From Rummeliibacillus sp. POC4 (GTDB taxonomy: Bacteria; Bacillota; Bacilli; Bacillales_A; Planococcaceae), in NCBI RefSeq assembly GCF_003576525.1, contig NZ_QWUA01000015.1, positions 1-33,856 of the forward strand: DNA of 33,856 nt. The letters are read 5' to 3'. The translations under genes and the position numbers were made by a program. Under the pieces are notes generated by a model that was given only the letters and a program-made list of their open reading frames with translations, ran no database searches and was not told the DNA's origin. Shown in pieces: positions 15,880 to 24,269 of the stretch (the first letter of the stretch is position 1; every line of letters begins with the position of its first letter).

Positions 15880-15926
15880 AACATCACTCCTTCATTCAAT
15901 ATCACAATTGCATGACGAAACTGGCA

Positions 15927-16382
15927 TTAAATTAATCGATCATCTATATCTGATGTATCTACATCACCAAACCAATCTTGGATCTTATCTTTTGCTTGCT
16001 TTTTAATATCTGCATCAATATACATAGATACTCGAACTAGAGCTGCAATAAGAGCACCCAGATCATCAACATACCCTACTCCCGGAGCAATATCTGGAAT
16101 CAAGTCGAGTGGTAAGATGAAGTAGCCTAAAGCACCAAGGATTAATGTCTTTTCTTTCTTAGGGACTTCCGCTTTTTTCATCACATAATAAAGAAGTAAC
16201 ACGGCATAGATCACAGAAGAACCAGCCTTTTTAGAGTATTTCTTTATCTTATTCCAAAGACCTTCCTCTGAATAATGCTTTCCGTGTTGTTGAAATGCTT
16301 CTTCATCGACTTTTTCTGCTTCATTTACTAATTCCTCTATCTTTTCATTACTGAGGTTATTCTTTCTAAATTTCTCAAACAT
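15927..16382 (-). CDS. YkvA-type DUF1232 protein
   Basis: A 151-residue protein with the DUF1232 core at about residues 83-115: LGALGYFILPLDLIPD then GYVDDLGALIAAL, which forms a short membrane-embedded hairpin. The N-terminal 50 residues are charged and helical. The family is widespread and its role is unknown. Start ATG 16382 follows AGGAGG. It precedes the unknown membrane-anchored gene by about 47 bp and could share its transcript. Confidence 0.87.
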   Translation of the reverse strand: MFEKFRKNNLSNEKIEELVNEAEKVDEEAFQQHGKHYSEEGLWNKIKKYSKKAGSSVIYAVLLLYYVMKKAEVPKKEKTLILGALGYFILPLDLIPDIAPGVGYVDDLGALIAALVRVSMYIDADIKKQAKDKIQDWFGDVDTSDIDDRLI

Positions 16383-16534
16383 TATTTTGTCCTCCTAAAT
16401 TTATATCTTCACATATTTTTAGTAGTGCTACCCGTAGAAATTATAGATGGATATATGCACAAAGGCACCACGTTTTAACTATATTGTATCGTTAGTTCCA
16501 TAACTTTAAAAAAGAAATCCTTCATTCATTTTAG

Positions 16535-16573
16535 AAAAAGAGCGAATTCCACTTATTTGGAATCCGCTTTTTT
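16535..16573 (-). terminator. Terminator after the small ORF at 16605
   Basis: Imperfect arms around ACTTATTT are flanked by A-runs and T-runs; on the minus strand the stem is followed by TTTTT. It stops leftward transcription ahead of the DUF1232 gene. Confidence 0.65.
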
Positions 16574-16604
16574 CATTACTTATAGAAGGAAATTAATATA
16601 TATT

Positions 16605-16769
16605 TTACTGCTCCCAATTAAATAGCTTGTTAATAGTAAGTGTAGAAATCACCAAAATAACAGAAACCAAAGGTATATTTATCCACACATCTAAATCACC
16701 CAATACAATATTAAATAAGTAAAGAATAATAAAATATACCACTAGTAACACAACAAATTTTTTGAACAT
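16605..16769 (-). CDS. Possible small two-helix membrane protein, or the 3' part of a decayed gene
   Basis: The ATG at 16769 opens a 54-residue frame with two hydrophobic helices, preceded by AGAGG about ten bases upstream. The same frame stays open upstream to 16907 (101 codons in total) and reads like real protein (WYNVFKKED, then FRIDLSGLPKN), yet contains no ATG, GTG or TTG with a ribosome site. Either the short form is used or the gene has lost its start. The rest of 16770-17078 shows no other gene. Confidence 0.4.
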   Translation of the reverse strand: MFKKFVVLLVVYFIILYLFNIVLGDLDVWINIPLVSVILVISTLTINKLFNWEQ

Positions 16770-17078
16770 ATACTTATAGCCTCTATTCTTTGAATAATTT
16801 TTTGGAAGACCTGATAAATCAATTCTAAATTTTACACAAGAACTATCCTCTTTTTTAAATACATTATACCAAATTAGTGAATTTATAACTAAATTTGTAA
16901 GTATATTTTAAAATTTTAGTTGAATTGAACAGTAAATATCTTTCTAACATTTATGTTTTCATATAATAGAAGAGAGTCCTGAACTTCTATTGTAATTTTA
17001 AAACTACTTCATCCAACGTGGCATGGATCTAAGAGGAATTACCGCCTATTATGTTGAACAAAAATAAAGGAGAGTTTT

Positions 17079-17222
17079 TTGGATAAAGAAGGATTTTTTA
17101 CATATCATATTTTAGGAGGATTTTATGAAAAACTCATTTCTCATGTTTTTAGATACTTTTTTAGGTGCTTGGAGGACTTCATCTTTAGTAGAATTGAAAA
17201 AATTAATATCCATAGATTATGA
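17079..17222 (+). CDS. Possible 47-aa leader ORF overlapping the next gene
   Basis: A TTG at 17079 lies five bases after a strong AAAGGAGAG (17066-17074). Its frame runs through the ribosome site of the next gene and ends at 17222, overlapping that gene in another frame. It might couple translation or be accidental; there is no family evidence for the product. Confidence 0.2.
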   Translation: MDKEGFFTYHILGGFYEKLISHVFRYFFRCLEDFIFSRIEKINIHRL

Positions 17223-17556
17223 AGCAAGAGAAATAAGAAACGGAGATATCATTGACTTTGATTATAAAGAAGCCATAAATGGATGGGAACAGGGTTTTAA
17301 TTTTACTAAAGATAATAATGCTCAATGGAATATAAAAGTAGTTTCAATTTTCACTTTACGACCAAATGAAACAATGGCTGTTATATCGGCTACTTTGGTT
17401 ATTCAAGGTGAGAATTTAGATACAGCAAATTTATTCTTTCAAACATTTAAAAGATATAACAAAAATGATTGGAAATTAATTAGAAGTTACATAGAAGCAG
17501 GAGTTTCTGTTGTTCATACAAGCGATGTGCTGTCAACAAAAGGTGGCGTTAGTTAA
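17125..17556 (+). CDS. Small NTF2/SnoaL-like protein
   Basis: A 143-residue soluble protein with the pattern of an NTF2-like cone fold: N-terminal helices (FLDTFLGAWRTSS), IDYEAREIRNGDIIDFDY, a GWEQGF turn, then alternating strands ending WKLIRSYIEAG. Bacillus members of this type are uncharacterised; related SnoaL-like proteins bind small hydrophobic ligands or act as simple isomerases. ATG 17125 follows AGGAGG. Single gene, convergent with elaA. Confidence 0.65.
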   Translation: MKNSFLMFLDTFLGAWRTSSLVELKKLISIDYEAREIRNGDIIDFDYKEAINGWEQGFNFTKDNNAQWNIKVVSIFTLRPNETMAVISATLVIQGENLDTANLFFQTFKRYNKNDWKLIRSYIEAGVSVVHTSDVLSTKGGVS

Positions 17557-17558
17557 AA

Positions 17559-17581
17559 AAGAGACAGAAATTCTGTCTCTT
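17559..17581 (-). terminator. Terminator for the elaA-like gene
   Basis: The AAGAGACAG/CTGTCTCTT stem around AAATT-type loop bases is followed by TTTTTT on the minus strand, ten bases after the leftward gene's stop. Confidence 0.75.
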
Positions 17582-17590
17582 AAATTAATT

Positions 17591-18037
17591 CTATTTAAAT
17601 TGTAAAACCATATCAATATGCGGGATATTATCTTCTAAATAGGTTTCTGATATTGCTTGAAAGCCAAAGGAACCGTAGAATTTTCTTAAATATTCTTGCG
17701 CTTGGATTTTAACCGTTGTTTCTTTTAATTCGTTTTGGATAAAATCTAGCCCTCTTTTTAAAAGTTCCTTTGCAATTCCTTGTCCACGAAATTCTTTCTT
17801 TACTATGACTCTACCAATAGAACTTTCTGGATAGGAAACACCTGGAGGTAAGATTCTTAAATATGCAACGATTTCTCCGTCCACTTCTTTAAAAAGATGA
17901 TAAGATAATGGATCCTTACCATCCACTTCGAGATACGGACAATTTTGTTCCACTACAAAAATTACGGTTCTTTCTTTTAAAATATTGTATAGTTCACTAT
18001 TTGTTAACTCATCAAATTTTTTTAATTTCCAACTCAT
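17591..18037 (-). CDS. elaA: ElaA-type GNAT acetyltransferase
   Basis: A 148-residue GNAT protein matching E. coli ElaA from start to end: LKKFDELTNSELYNILKER, TVIFVVEQNCPY (about residues 28-39), SSIGRVIVKKEFRGQGIAKEL with the R-G-Q-G-I-A acetyl-CoA loop, QAQEYLRKFYGSFGF and IPHIDM. The physiological substrate of ElaA is not firmly known. ATG 18037 follows AGGGTGA at six bases; an adjacent ATG at 18040 is possible. The longer frame to 18157 has no ribosome site and is rejected. First of three acetyltransferase genes in a row. Confidence 0.88.
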   Translation of the reverse strand: MSWKLKKFDELTNSELYNILKERTVIFVVEQNCPYLEVDGKDPLSYHLFKEVDGEIVAYLRILPPGVSYPESSIGRVIVKKEFRGQGIAKELLKRGLDFIQNELKETTVKIQAQEYLRKFYGSFGFQAISETYLEDNIPHIDMVLQFK

Positions 18038-18230
18038 CATTTTCACCCTTTTCTTTCTATCACAAATGCAATACTTCAACATATGCATCCAATTTATCCT
18101 AGTCTTACTACATTTGCAACAAAAAATGAAAAAAAGAGAGGCAGCAGCAAATCGCAACTCTTGTCATTTAAAGCTCTTTGTAAACAAATTCTCGATATTT
18201 TACAAAGTCATTTTTTTACCCAAGTACTTA

Positions 18231-18777
18231 CTATTCTATGAATCTCCCCATAACAACGGTATTATAGTATTTTCCATCAGAAAGAACTTTGTCATTTTCT
18301 AAAAGTCCTTCTTTTTTAAAGCCAACTTTTTCGTATAGTTGTATCGCTTTTTCATTTGTTTTCCAGAACATTTAAGGTAATTTTTTTCACTTCGTTCGCA
18401 TCAGCCCATGTAATGGACTCTTTTAATAGATTTTTGCCGATGCCGTAGCCCCAATAATCCTTCAAGACACAGACCCCAAACTCTACTTTATGAGCAAATC
18501 GCTTTAATAGATTTCCTTCACACCTTGAAAATCCGACAATCTTGTCATCAACCACAGCCACTAAGAATAGGTTTTTCTTACTCTCTGTATCTATTTGGAT
18601 CAATTGTTCAAATCCTTGTACATCTATGAATGCCTCGCCCTTTTCTCGGTCAAGGTTTTCAGTTTCTCCATCAATTTGCAATCTAACTTCCGACAAATCC
18701 TTCGCATCTTTATTGACTGCAGACCTAATAATATAGGTCGTCCCATTAACAATAAATTCTTGTTGATCTATTTTCAT
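18231..18777 (-). pseudogene. GNAT acetyltransferase interrupted by a frameshift
   Basis: Reading from ATG 18777 (after GAGGGG) gives 141 residues of a GNAT protein with VEFGVCVLKDYWGYGIGKNL, then a stop at 18352-18354 right after LNVLENK. The expected remainder continues in another frame: NEKAIQLYEKVGFKKEG through MGRFIE, ending at 18231. One extra A in GAAAACAAATGAAAA (about 18350-18365) explains it. The whole product would be about 181 residues, normal for the family. The truncated form lacks motif B and should be inactive. A sequencing error or phase variation in the A-rich tract are alternatives to true decay. Confidence 0.85.
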
Positions 18778-18805
18778 CGAATAATCCCCTCATCATTAAG
18801 TTGAA

Positions 18806-19351
18806 CTACATTTTTTCCCATTCTCTCTTTAAAAGTGAAAAGATTAAAGCATCATGAGACTGCTTATTTTGATATAGATACCCTCTTAATAGTCCCTCTT
18901 TAGCAAAACCTAATCGTCTTAAAAGTTGTATGGATGGTTCATTTTGAGGATATGTTACAGCCCCTATTCTAAACAAATCTAAATCTTCAAATGAATAACG
19001 TAATACTTCTTTTACGGCTTCAGTCGTAATTCCTTTTCTCCAATGTGAAGGATGTATTTCATAACCAATCTCAGCCTTTTTACTCCAAGTGCTAAGGTTG
19101 TTTAATCCCAATGTGCCGACAAAATCACCTGTCTCTTTTAAAACAATGCCCCATCTTATACCTCTTTTGCTTTCATATGTATTCTGAAGGGACTTTACTA
19201 TTTTTGAGGCATCATCAATACTTTTTAAACTATCCATCCCATAATATTTAGTTACTTCGTCCTTTGACATAATTTCAAAATAACTTTTAGTATGCTCCTC
19301 ATTTATTTGAACTAATTCCAGTCGATTTGTTTCTAATTCAGGAAACCTCAT
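18806..19351 (-). CDS. RimJ/RimL-type GNAT acetyltransferase
   Basis: A 181-residue protein of the GNAT_3 group: opening MRFPELETNRLELVQI, AEIGYEIHPSHWRKGITTEA (about residues 92-111) with the acetyl-CoA loop, and NEPSIQLLRRLGFAKEGLLR. Members acetylate ribosomal protein N-termini, spermidine or small molecules; which one is not predictable. ATG 19351 follows GGAGGGG. It lies 28 bp upstream of the frameshifted GNAT gene, in the same direction, so the pair may be co-transcribed. Confidence 0.88.
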   Translation of the reverse strand: MRFPELETNRLELVQINEEHTKSYFEIMSKDEVTKYYGMDSLKSIDDASKIVKSLQNTYESKRGIRWGIVLKETGDFVGTLGLNNLSTWSKKAEIGYEIHPSHWRKGITTEAVKEVLRYSFEDLDLFRIGAVTYPQNEPSIQLLRRLGFAKEGLLRGYLYQNKQSHDALIFSLLKREWEKM

Positions 19352-19440
19352 TAGATTCTCTCCCCTCCATTTTTCATCCTTGTTATATTCAATTTCCTTA
19401 TTGAACTATCCTGCCTCGTTAGTTGAATAAGAATCAGTAT

Positions 19441-19467
19441 AAAAAAAGGACCGTATCATTACGGCCC
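19441..19467 (-). terminator. Terminator after the metallophosphoesterase gene
   Basis: GGACCGTA (19448-19455) pairs with TACGGCCC (19460-19467) with one mismatch and is followed by seven Ts on the minus strand. Confidence 0.75.
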
Positions 19468-19489
19468 AATTCAACTACGATATTCAATT

Positions 19490-20635
19490 TTAATCCAAAA
19501 TAATCTCTACAATTTCATTATTCGTACCGACTCGCATTGGCATTCCCCATGTGCCGACACCTGATGTCACAATGACATGTGGACTATTCGCATTCTTTTG
19601 ATAATGTCCATAATCGACTACATATATTTGGTTTGTTATTAAGCTACCGGGGAAAATTTGACCTTTATGCGTATGCCCAGATAAGATTAAATCCACATTG
19701 CTACTATATTCCTCTAAATGAATTGGGTTATGGTCTAAGACAATCAGTGGAAGTTTCGGATCAATTTTCTCTAATGAATCTTGCATATCTTTTCTCTTTA
19801 AGCCACCATACCCACGGATAGGTGACGAATCTAAACGGCCAGCTAATGCAAAGCGATCATCAATTATGACATACTCATCTTTTAGTAACATGATGTTACT
19901 ATCTTTAAGCAACTTCACCATTTGATGAAATGTTTTACCACCATCATGGTTACCAAGCGTTGCGTATACACCATAAGGCGCTTCTAGTTGTTTGAATAAT
20001 TCACTAACACGTTTAGGATTTTTTACAGCATCAAAATCATCATTAAAAATATCCCCTGGTATTGCAATTAAATCTGGTTTCATCGCATTTATTTTCTCAA
20101 CTATTTCCTCTAGACGATTTTCTGATTGTATCGCCCCTAAATGTAAATCACTGATTACAACAATTTTCATCTTCGGTGAATCAACCGAATCCTTTGTCGA
20201 AATTTTATACTGCACTTCTTTAATCTGCGTCGCATTATAGATGCCATATCCAACAAAAGCAATCGTACAAAAAATCGCGAGTCCCCAAGAACACAAGCGG
20301 ACAACTTTAGGAACAGGCGATGGAATCAGCTTACATAACTTCCCTATAAATACTACAACATCAATCACTGCAAACCATAACAATAAATAAACGAATATCC
20401 CCAACCAGTAAGAAGAAAACGTTGTCACCAACTCATTGATAGCTCCTGGTAAAGGTAAAAATTCTAGTAAATAGGAAAATGCAATAACACCATACACACA
20501 CGCAAATACCCATTTATTGATCCTCGAAAAAATAAGTACAAGCCCTCTATAGAGACGATGACCAACATATAAATTGGCACCGCCATATATAAGTAGTGCG
20601 AGTGAGATTGCAAATACTATGGTCAATTTACTCAT
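19490..20635 (-). CDS. Membrane-anchored metallophosphoesterase (YkuE/YaeI-like)
   Basis: A 381-residue protein with four or five membrane helices in the first 135 residues and a calcineurin-like phosphoesterase domain after that. Metal ligands are complete: D163 and H165 in SDLHLG, D195 in PGD, N229-H230-D231 in GNHD, H302 in LDHNP, and H321 and H323 in SGHTHKGQ. Such proteins cleave phosphomonoesters or diesters, often acting on lipids or the cell wall at the membrane. ATG follows TAGGAGGAATAT. Monocistronic with its own terminator. Confidence 0.9.
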   Translation of the reverse strand: MSKLTIVFAISLALLIYGGANLYVGHRLYRGLVLIFSRINKWVFACVYGVIAFSYLLEFLPLPGAINELVTTFSSYWLGIFVYLLLWFAVIDVVVFIGKLCKLIPSPVPKVVRLCSWGLAIFCTIAFVGYGIYNATQIKEVQYKISTKDSVDSPKMKIVVISDLHLGAIQSENRLEEIVEKINAMKPDLIAIPGDIFNDDFDAVKNPKRVSELFKQLEAPYGVYATLGNHDGGKTFHQMVKLLKDSNIMLLKDEYVIIDDRFALAGRLDSSPIRGYGGLKRKDMQDSLEKIDPKLPLIVLDHNPIHLEEYSSNVDLILSGHTHKGQIFPGSLITNQIYVVDYGHYQKNANSPHVIVTSGVGTWGMPMRVGTNNEIVEIILD

Positions 20636-20754
20636 ATATTCCTCCTATGCTACCAATTGCTTTGCTACGATTACTTCTTCTATATCTTTGGATTTCTTTC
20701 ATACACTTTATACAATTACGACACAGCTTTCCGTTTGACTTGAGCTATAGGTGC

Positions 20755-21732
20755 TTATTCCCCTACCACACCATCATTATCGCGATCATCCATATATTGA
20801 TATAACCAGTGATCCCTTGTTATTGGCATTTTGAAACCAGCTGCTTTTGCTTCTTTAATCGTTACTTGTCCATTACCATCTGTATCAACACTAGAAACAT
20901 CTTTAGTGCCATTCGATGTATTGGACTTATTAGTACTAGTTGACTTATTTGAGGTAGTTGATTTACTTCCAGTTAACCCCAGAGATTTATTGATCTTATC
21001 CGGGTTACCATTATCAAACTCATCTACAATCTCATGCCCTCTTAAAGTGTACGTGTACTTATAATGAGAAGGAATCTGCGTTTTCGTATTAGGATATGTG
21101 ATAATTGCTTCAAAATTAGTAGCCCCACCAGCTTTACGAATGGCGTCTTCCATATATGCTTGGTCACCATGTCGGTTTAGCGTACTATCTTGCGGCGTAA
21201 TATTGTAAGCATTTGATACCCCTCCGAGAGAATCTGCAATAATATGACCTTCATCTAAATCTGATCTTTCGACACCAGGAACTTTTGCCTCATCAGAGTA
21301 ATATCTGCCAGACGATGTTACAGGTTCGGTACGGTCATCTTGTAGAATTACTTTGTCAGCAACAACACGTATTAGCTGCCCATATTCATTCGTGAAAGCC
21401 CAATACTTCCGATTTCCAAAACCAATATCAACAACAATGTTAGGTTCACGATGACCAGACAAATTACCACCATCAACTTTAATTTGTTTGTATCCTTTGA
21501 ACAATTCATCTTTTGATGGAGTTGATGTTTTTTCTGAATCTGATTTTTCACTTACAGTTGTTTGCTCTTTTTCGGTATTATTTGTTGTTACTTCTTGTGA
21601 ATCTGTTTCACTTGTTGTGACTTCTTGTGAATCTGTTTCTTTACCTGTAACGGAAGCATCTTCTACGCTCGTACAACCAACGACAAAGATGGTAGTTAAA
21701 AGTAAGATTAAATAGTTTATTCTCTTTTTCAT
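20755..21732 (-). CDS. Lipoprotein DNA/RNA non-specific endonuclease with C-terminal EF-hands
   Basis: A 325-residue protein. The lipobox VVGC (C20) predicts lipid anchoring. A Ser/Thr/Glu-rich linker (about 21-75) contains a 30-bp DNA duplication that gives ETDSQEVTT twice. The nuclease domain holds DEGHIIADSLGG with H163 as the likely general base, and N174/N178 and N186 nearby for metal binding. A second low-complexity linker (SKSTTSNKSTSTNKS) leads to an EF-hand at 283-294 (DTDGNGQVTIKE) and an Excalibur-like loop at the end (DRDNDGVVGE). It probably degrades extracellular nucleic acid in a calcium-dependent way. Start ATG 21732 follows AAGGAG. Confidence 0.88.
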   Translation of the reverse strand: MKKRINYLILLLTTIFVVGCTSVEDASVTGKETDSQEVTTSETDSQEVTTNNTEKEQTTVSEKSDSEKTSTPSKDELFKGYKQIKVDGGNLSGHREPNIVVDIGFGNRKYWAFTNEYGQLIRVVADKVILQDDRTEPVTSSGRYYSDEAKVPGVERSDLDEGHIIADSLGGVSNAYNITPQDSTLNRHGDQAYMEDAIRKAGGATNFEAIITYPNTKTQIPSHYKYTYTLRGHEIVDEFDNGNPDKINKSLGLTGSKSTTSNKSTSTNKSNTSNGTKDVSSVDTDGNGQVTIKEAKAAGFKMPITRDHWLYQYMDDRDNDGVVGE

Positions 21733-22185
21733 TTTAGGACTCCTTCTAATTTTTCACTGAATATTTAAGAGATCTTTGAATAAAACATATATTAACATTG
21801 TTAACCTATTTATAATAGTATATTACAATATTAATCTTATTACAGTAGGTCGAACTATGTACTGTTAAGTTTCAATAAAAATTAGTAGAGTCCATTGCAT
21901 TATATTTTTCAAATATAAAATTTGGCTATTACTTGTTCATTTAACTGCTTTTATAAGCCTTCTTAAATATTTACATTTACATAAACATTGTTTCTAGTAC
22001 TGAAAATGCACAATTCTGAATCACGAATTGCGCCCGATTGTGGAATAATTCATAAATTATTTATGGATGTGGAATGTTATGCTAAATAAAGAAGAGGAAC
22101 AGCAAAAATCTTTGATATGATAACTACTGAGAAAACAGTTATTACTTTTAAATACTAAAGCTTTTTAATTAAGGAGAGGATATCT
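21733..22185. other. Gene-free interval of 450 bp
   Basis: A divergent intergenic stretch between the nuclease gene and the gene at 22186. It is AT-rich except for a short block at 22018-22045. Two short inverted repeats are visible: AATAATT/AATTATT near 22044-22061 and ATAACT/AGTTAT near 22121-22141. No frame longer than about 13 codons has a ribosome site. It may carry the promoters of both flanking genes, but none is clear. Confidence 0.6.
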
Positions 22186-22755
22186 ATGCTACTAACTGCT
22201 GAAATTACAGAGCCTCCTATCTCTGGAATGTATCCCGAAAAAATATACGATGCCACTTTTTCAACAGAAGATTGGACTTGGGTAAAATTCGAAGACGAAA
22301 ACTATGATACTTTTTATGGCCAATTTCGCGGCAAACCAAGATCCGTTGCCATTTCTTCTGAAAACCAATATTGTTATGTACTTACAGATACTTTTTTATA
22401 TGAACTCAATCGAGATAACCCGGACTATTTTCAAGTTAAAGATTTTATTGATGATGTATTTCGCACGATAAGAAATATTACATTATCTCCAATTGGAAAA
22501 CTCATCTTATCAGACTACTATACAATTTTTATACTCAATACTCCTATTTGCCAAATATCCGGTCGATTAGAAAATGCGTTGATCGAAATCGAAAACCCTT
22601 TTAGCTTGGATGAAATTGAATTTAAAGAATGGAAAAACAATTCGCTACACATAAACGCTATAACCTTTATAATAGGTGAACCCATAAATCTCATCTACAA
22701 TGCTACAACCAATCTATTTTTAGAAGATGAAAATAGTAATAACACTTATTTATGA
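22186..22755 (+). CDS. Protein of unknown function, possibly immunity-like
   Basis: A 189-residue acidic soluble protein with no signal peptide or membrane segment. It is rich in aromatic and acidic residues (EDWTWVKFEDENYDTFYGQF near residues 28-47) and has alternating strand-like segments later (AISSENQYCYVLTDTFLYEL). The style recalls immunity proteins of polymorphic toxins, but I cannot name a family. ATG 22186 follows AAGGAGAGG. It is convergent with the DUF3885-like gene, with only 6 bp between their ends. Confidence 0.6.
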   Translation: MLLTAEITEPPISGMYPEKIYDATFSTEDWTWVKFEDENYDTFYGQFRGKPRSVAISSENQYCYVLTDTFLYELNRDNPDYFQVKDFIDDVFRTIRNITLSPIGKLILSDYYTIFILNTPICQISGRLENALIEIENPFSLDEIEFKEWKNNSLHINAITFIIGEPINLIYNATTNLFLEDENSNNTYL

Positions 22756-22786
22756 TAAATTTCACCGTGTCACTAAATGCGTTTTT
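22742..22786. repeat. Gene-end repeat, copy a
   Basis: About 45 bp (ACACTTATTTATGATAAA, then TTCACCGTGTCACTAAATGCG) spanning the convergent stops of 22186 and 22762. Similar sequence recurs at 23426-23476 and, in part, at 23896-23920. Confidence 0.65.
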
Positions 22787-23334
22787 ATTAATAGATTATA
22801 TTTTTTATCTACATTCATTATTTCAATTCCACGATCATCATAAACATGTACGATACACTTTGTACGTTGATTAATTATAAAAACATCAGGAGCGAACATA
22901 CTATTTTTTCTATTTAATTGTGGACGAAGCTTTGGAAAGTCTTTATTAGCTAGTGCTTTCAATAGCAGTGATAATTTGATTTCTGAAACTTTACATGACC
23001 AAACAATTTGCTGGACTTTGATAACATCATCATCAAACAGCCACTCAAAGTTTGCTAGTTGTACCTCATGTTTTTTCTTAGGGCTTTTCATATATCTTTT
23101 AAAAATATTTGGGTAAGTCGTTTTATTTTTAAAACTGGGATAACTATTTGCTACTATAAACAGCTCATCTTCGCTTTCAAATAATAAAGACTGTACTTCC
23201 TTAATTATTTGATACGTAAGTGCATTCGTACTATCAAATGGTGATTCTATATGTAAAGCCTGATACCAATTATGATAAAAATCTGGTACTAATTTATGTC
23301 CCTCGTAATATGTATCTATAAATTGAAATTTCAT
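22762..23334 (-). CDS. DUF3885-like protein
   Basis: A 190-residue soluble protein. Its last 45 residues (PDVFIINQRTKCIVHVYDDR, then GIEIMNVDK) match the DUF3885 pattern of an FF-strand, a YDDRG turn and a short distal helix. The N-terminal half is a helical region of unknown role. DUF3885 proteins are common in Bacillus accessory regions and often occur in duplicated sets; some may be immunity proteins, but that is not proven. ATG 23334 follows AGGAGG at about 12 bases, slightly wide. Confidence 0.72.
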   Translation of the reverse strand: MKFQFIDTYYEGHKLVPDFYHNWYQALHIESPFDSTNALTYQIIKEVQSLLFESEDELFIVANSYPSFKNKTTYPNIFKRYMKSPKKKHEVQLANFEWLFDDDVIKVQQIVWSCKVSEIKLSLLLKALANKDFPKLRPQLNRKNSMFAPDVFIINQRTKCIVHVYDDRGIEIMNVDKKYNLLIKTHLVTR

Positions 23335-23384
23335 TAAATATTAGAACCTCCTAAAACTTCCTTTATATATTATTAAATAATAAA

Positions 23385-23415
23385 AGGCATATGAACTCAC
23401 TCATTTCATATGCCT
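23385..23415 (-). terminator. Terminator after the gene at 23485
   Basis: A perfect 11-bp stem (23385-23395 with 23405-23415) with a nine-base loop is followed by TTTTATTATT on the minus strand. Confidence 0.8.
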
Positions 23416-23425
23416 AATTTAAACA

Positions 23426-23476
23426 GCACTTACTTATGATAAGGTTCACCGTAATGTCGCTAAATGCGGTTTTTTA
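23426..23476. repeat. Gene-end repeat, copy b
   Basis: About 50 bp (GCACTTACTTATGATAAGG through AAATGCGG and a T-run) similar to copy a. On the minus strand it still reads PHLATLR and stop, resembling the HLVTR end of the DUF3885-like protein, so it is probably the leftover 3' end of a second copy of that gene. Confidence 0.65.
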
Positions 23477-23484
23477 AACTAAAT

Positions 23485-23811
23485 TTAATCACGTTTCTTT
23501 GCTACATATTCTAAGAGCTGAATAAACTTTTGCTGTTCTTTTTTATTGTTTTTTAACCGTGAAACCAAAATGTTACTTTGAAGATATTTTCTCACTCTCA
23601 CATTTATAAAGAAACTTTTATGATGTCGTTCATCTATGTATAAGTCATTAAACCATCTTAATTCTCTAAGCTTTTTAATATTTTTATCAATTTTCTTAGA
23701 ATTTAAGTTGCTATTAGGGGAGCTAATTAAATCTGTAGATGAAAGTAAACTTAATATGACCCCTAATATTCCAATAATCGCTAAAACTATCCCTCGAAAA
23801 ATTTTCCCCAT
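23485..23811 (-). CDS. Small membrane-anchored basic protein of unknown function
   Basis: A 108-residue protein with one N-terminal membrane segment (about residues 4-24) and a strongly basic tail (KKIDKNIKKLRELRWFND, then RKYLQSNILVSRLKNNKKEQ). ATG 23811 is chosen because GGAG nine bases upstream fits; the frame extends to a GTG at 23826 that overlaps this site. No family recognised. It lies between two gene-end repeat copies, in an area of gene duplication and decay. Confidence 0.6.
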   Translation of the reverse strand: MGKIFRGIVLAIIGILGVILSLLSSTDLISSPNSNLNSKKIDKNIKKLRELRWFNDLYIDERHHKSFFINVRVRKYLQSNILVSRLKNNKKEQQKFIQLLEYVAKKRD

Positions 23812-23850
23812 TATGTTAGACTCCACTTCTTTTTTATTCCATTATAGTAT

Positions 23851-23886
23851 AAAACCAACTAAAACATCGTTGGTTTAGTTGGTTTT
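23851..23886. terminator. 13-bp inverted repeat, probable orphan terminator
   Basis: AAAACCAACTAAA (23851-23863) pairs perfectly with 23874-23886, with TTTTATA following on both strands. No leftward gene now lies upstream; it may have served a gene lost beside repeat copy c. Confidence 0.6.
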
Positions 23887-23895
23887 ATAGATACC

Positions 23896-23920
23896 GCACT
23901 TACTTATGATAAGGTTCACC
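23896..23920. repeat. Gene-end repeat, copy c (partial)
   Basis: Twenty-five bases, identical to the first part of copy b (23426-23450). The rest of 23921-24190 shows no credible gene. A 13-bp direct repeat GTGTTCAATTTTG occurs at 24177 and 24243. Confidence 0.65.
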
Positions 23921-24193
23921 TTGTATAATACTATAACAATAAATATTTACTCTCAACAGAAACGCCAGATTATTAAAGATTGCTATTGCTTTTGCTACAT
24001 TAGATTGAAAAATACCTCTATGCTAAATTATGTACATACAATTCAAATCATCCAAAAAGTATCACTGTTAATGTGGAAACTAGAGTAACAGTAAAAGCAT
24101 CGAAGACCCAACAATCTTTTAGAAAACAGCCTTATTTAATGCTCCCAATATATAACCTAGACCAAAAATCAACATAGTGTTCAATTTTGTGCA

Positions 24194-24222
24194 TTGCTTC
24201 AAACACTCATACGCTTTATGAT
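24194..24222 (+). promoter_or_regulatory. Predicted sigma-A promoter for the gene at 24270
   Basis: TTGCTT at 24194-24199 and TATGAT at 24217-24222 are separated by 17 bp. The predicted start lies about 40 bp before the coding region. Confidence 0.5.
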
Positions 24223-24269
24223 AATTGCAGAAACAGAACAAGGTGTTCAATTTTGAGGAGGAACAATGA

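Noticed and set aside
18040-18157. N-terminal extension of the elaA-like protein
   Set aside because: No ribosome site upstream, and ElaA homologues begin close to the ATG at 18037.
20755-20790. Loss of the Excalibur cysteine as a defect in the nuclease
   Set aside because: A DxDxDGxVGE ending without cysteine is, as I recall, usual for this Bacillus nuclease group, so it is not evidence of decay.
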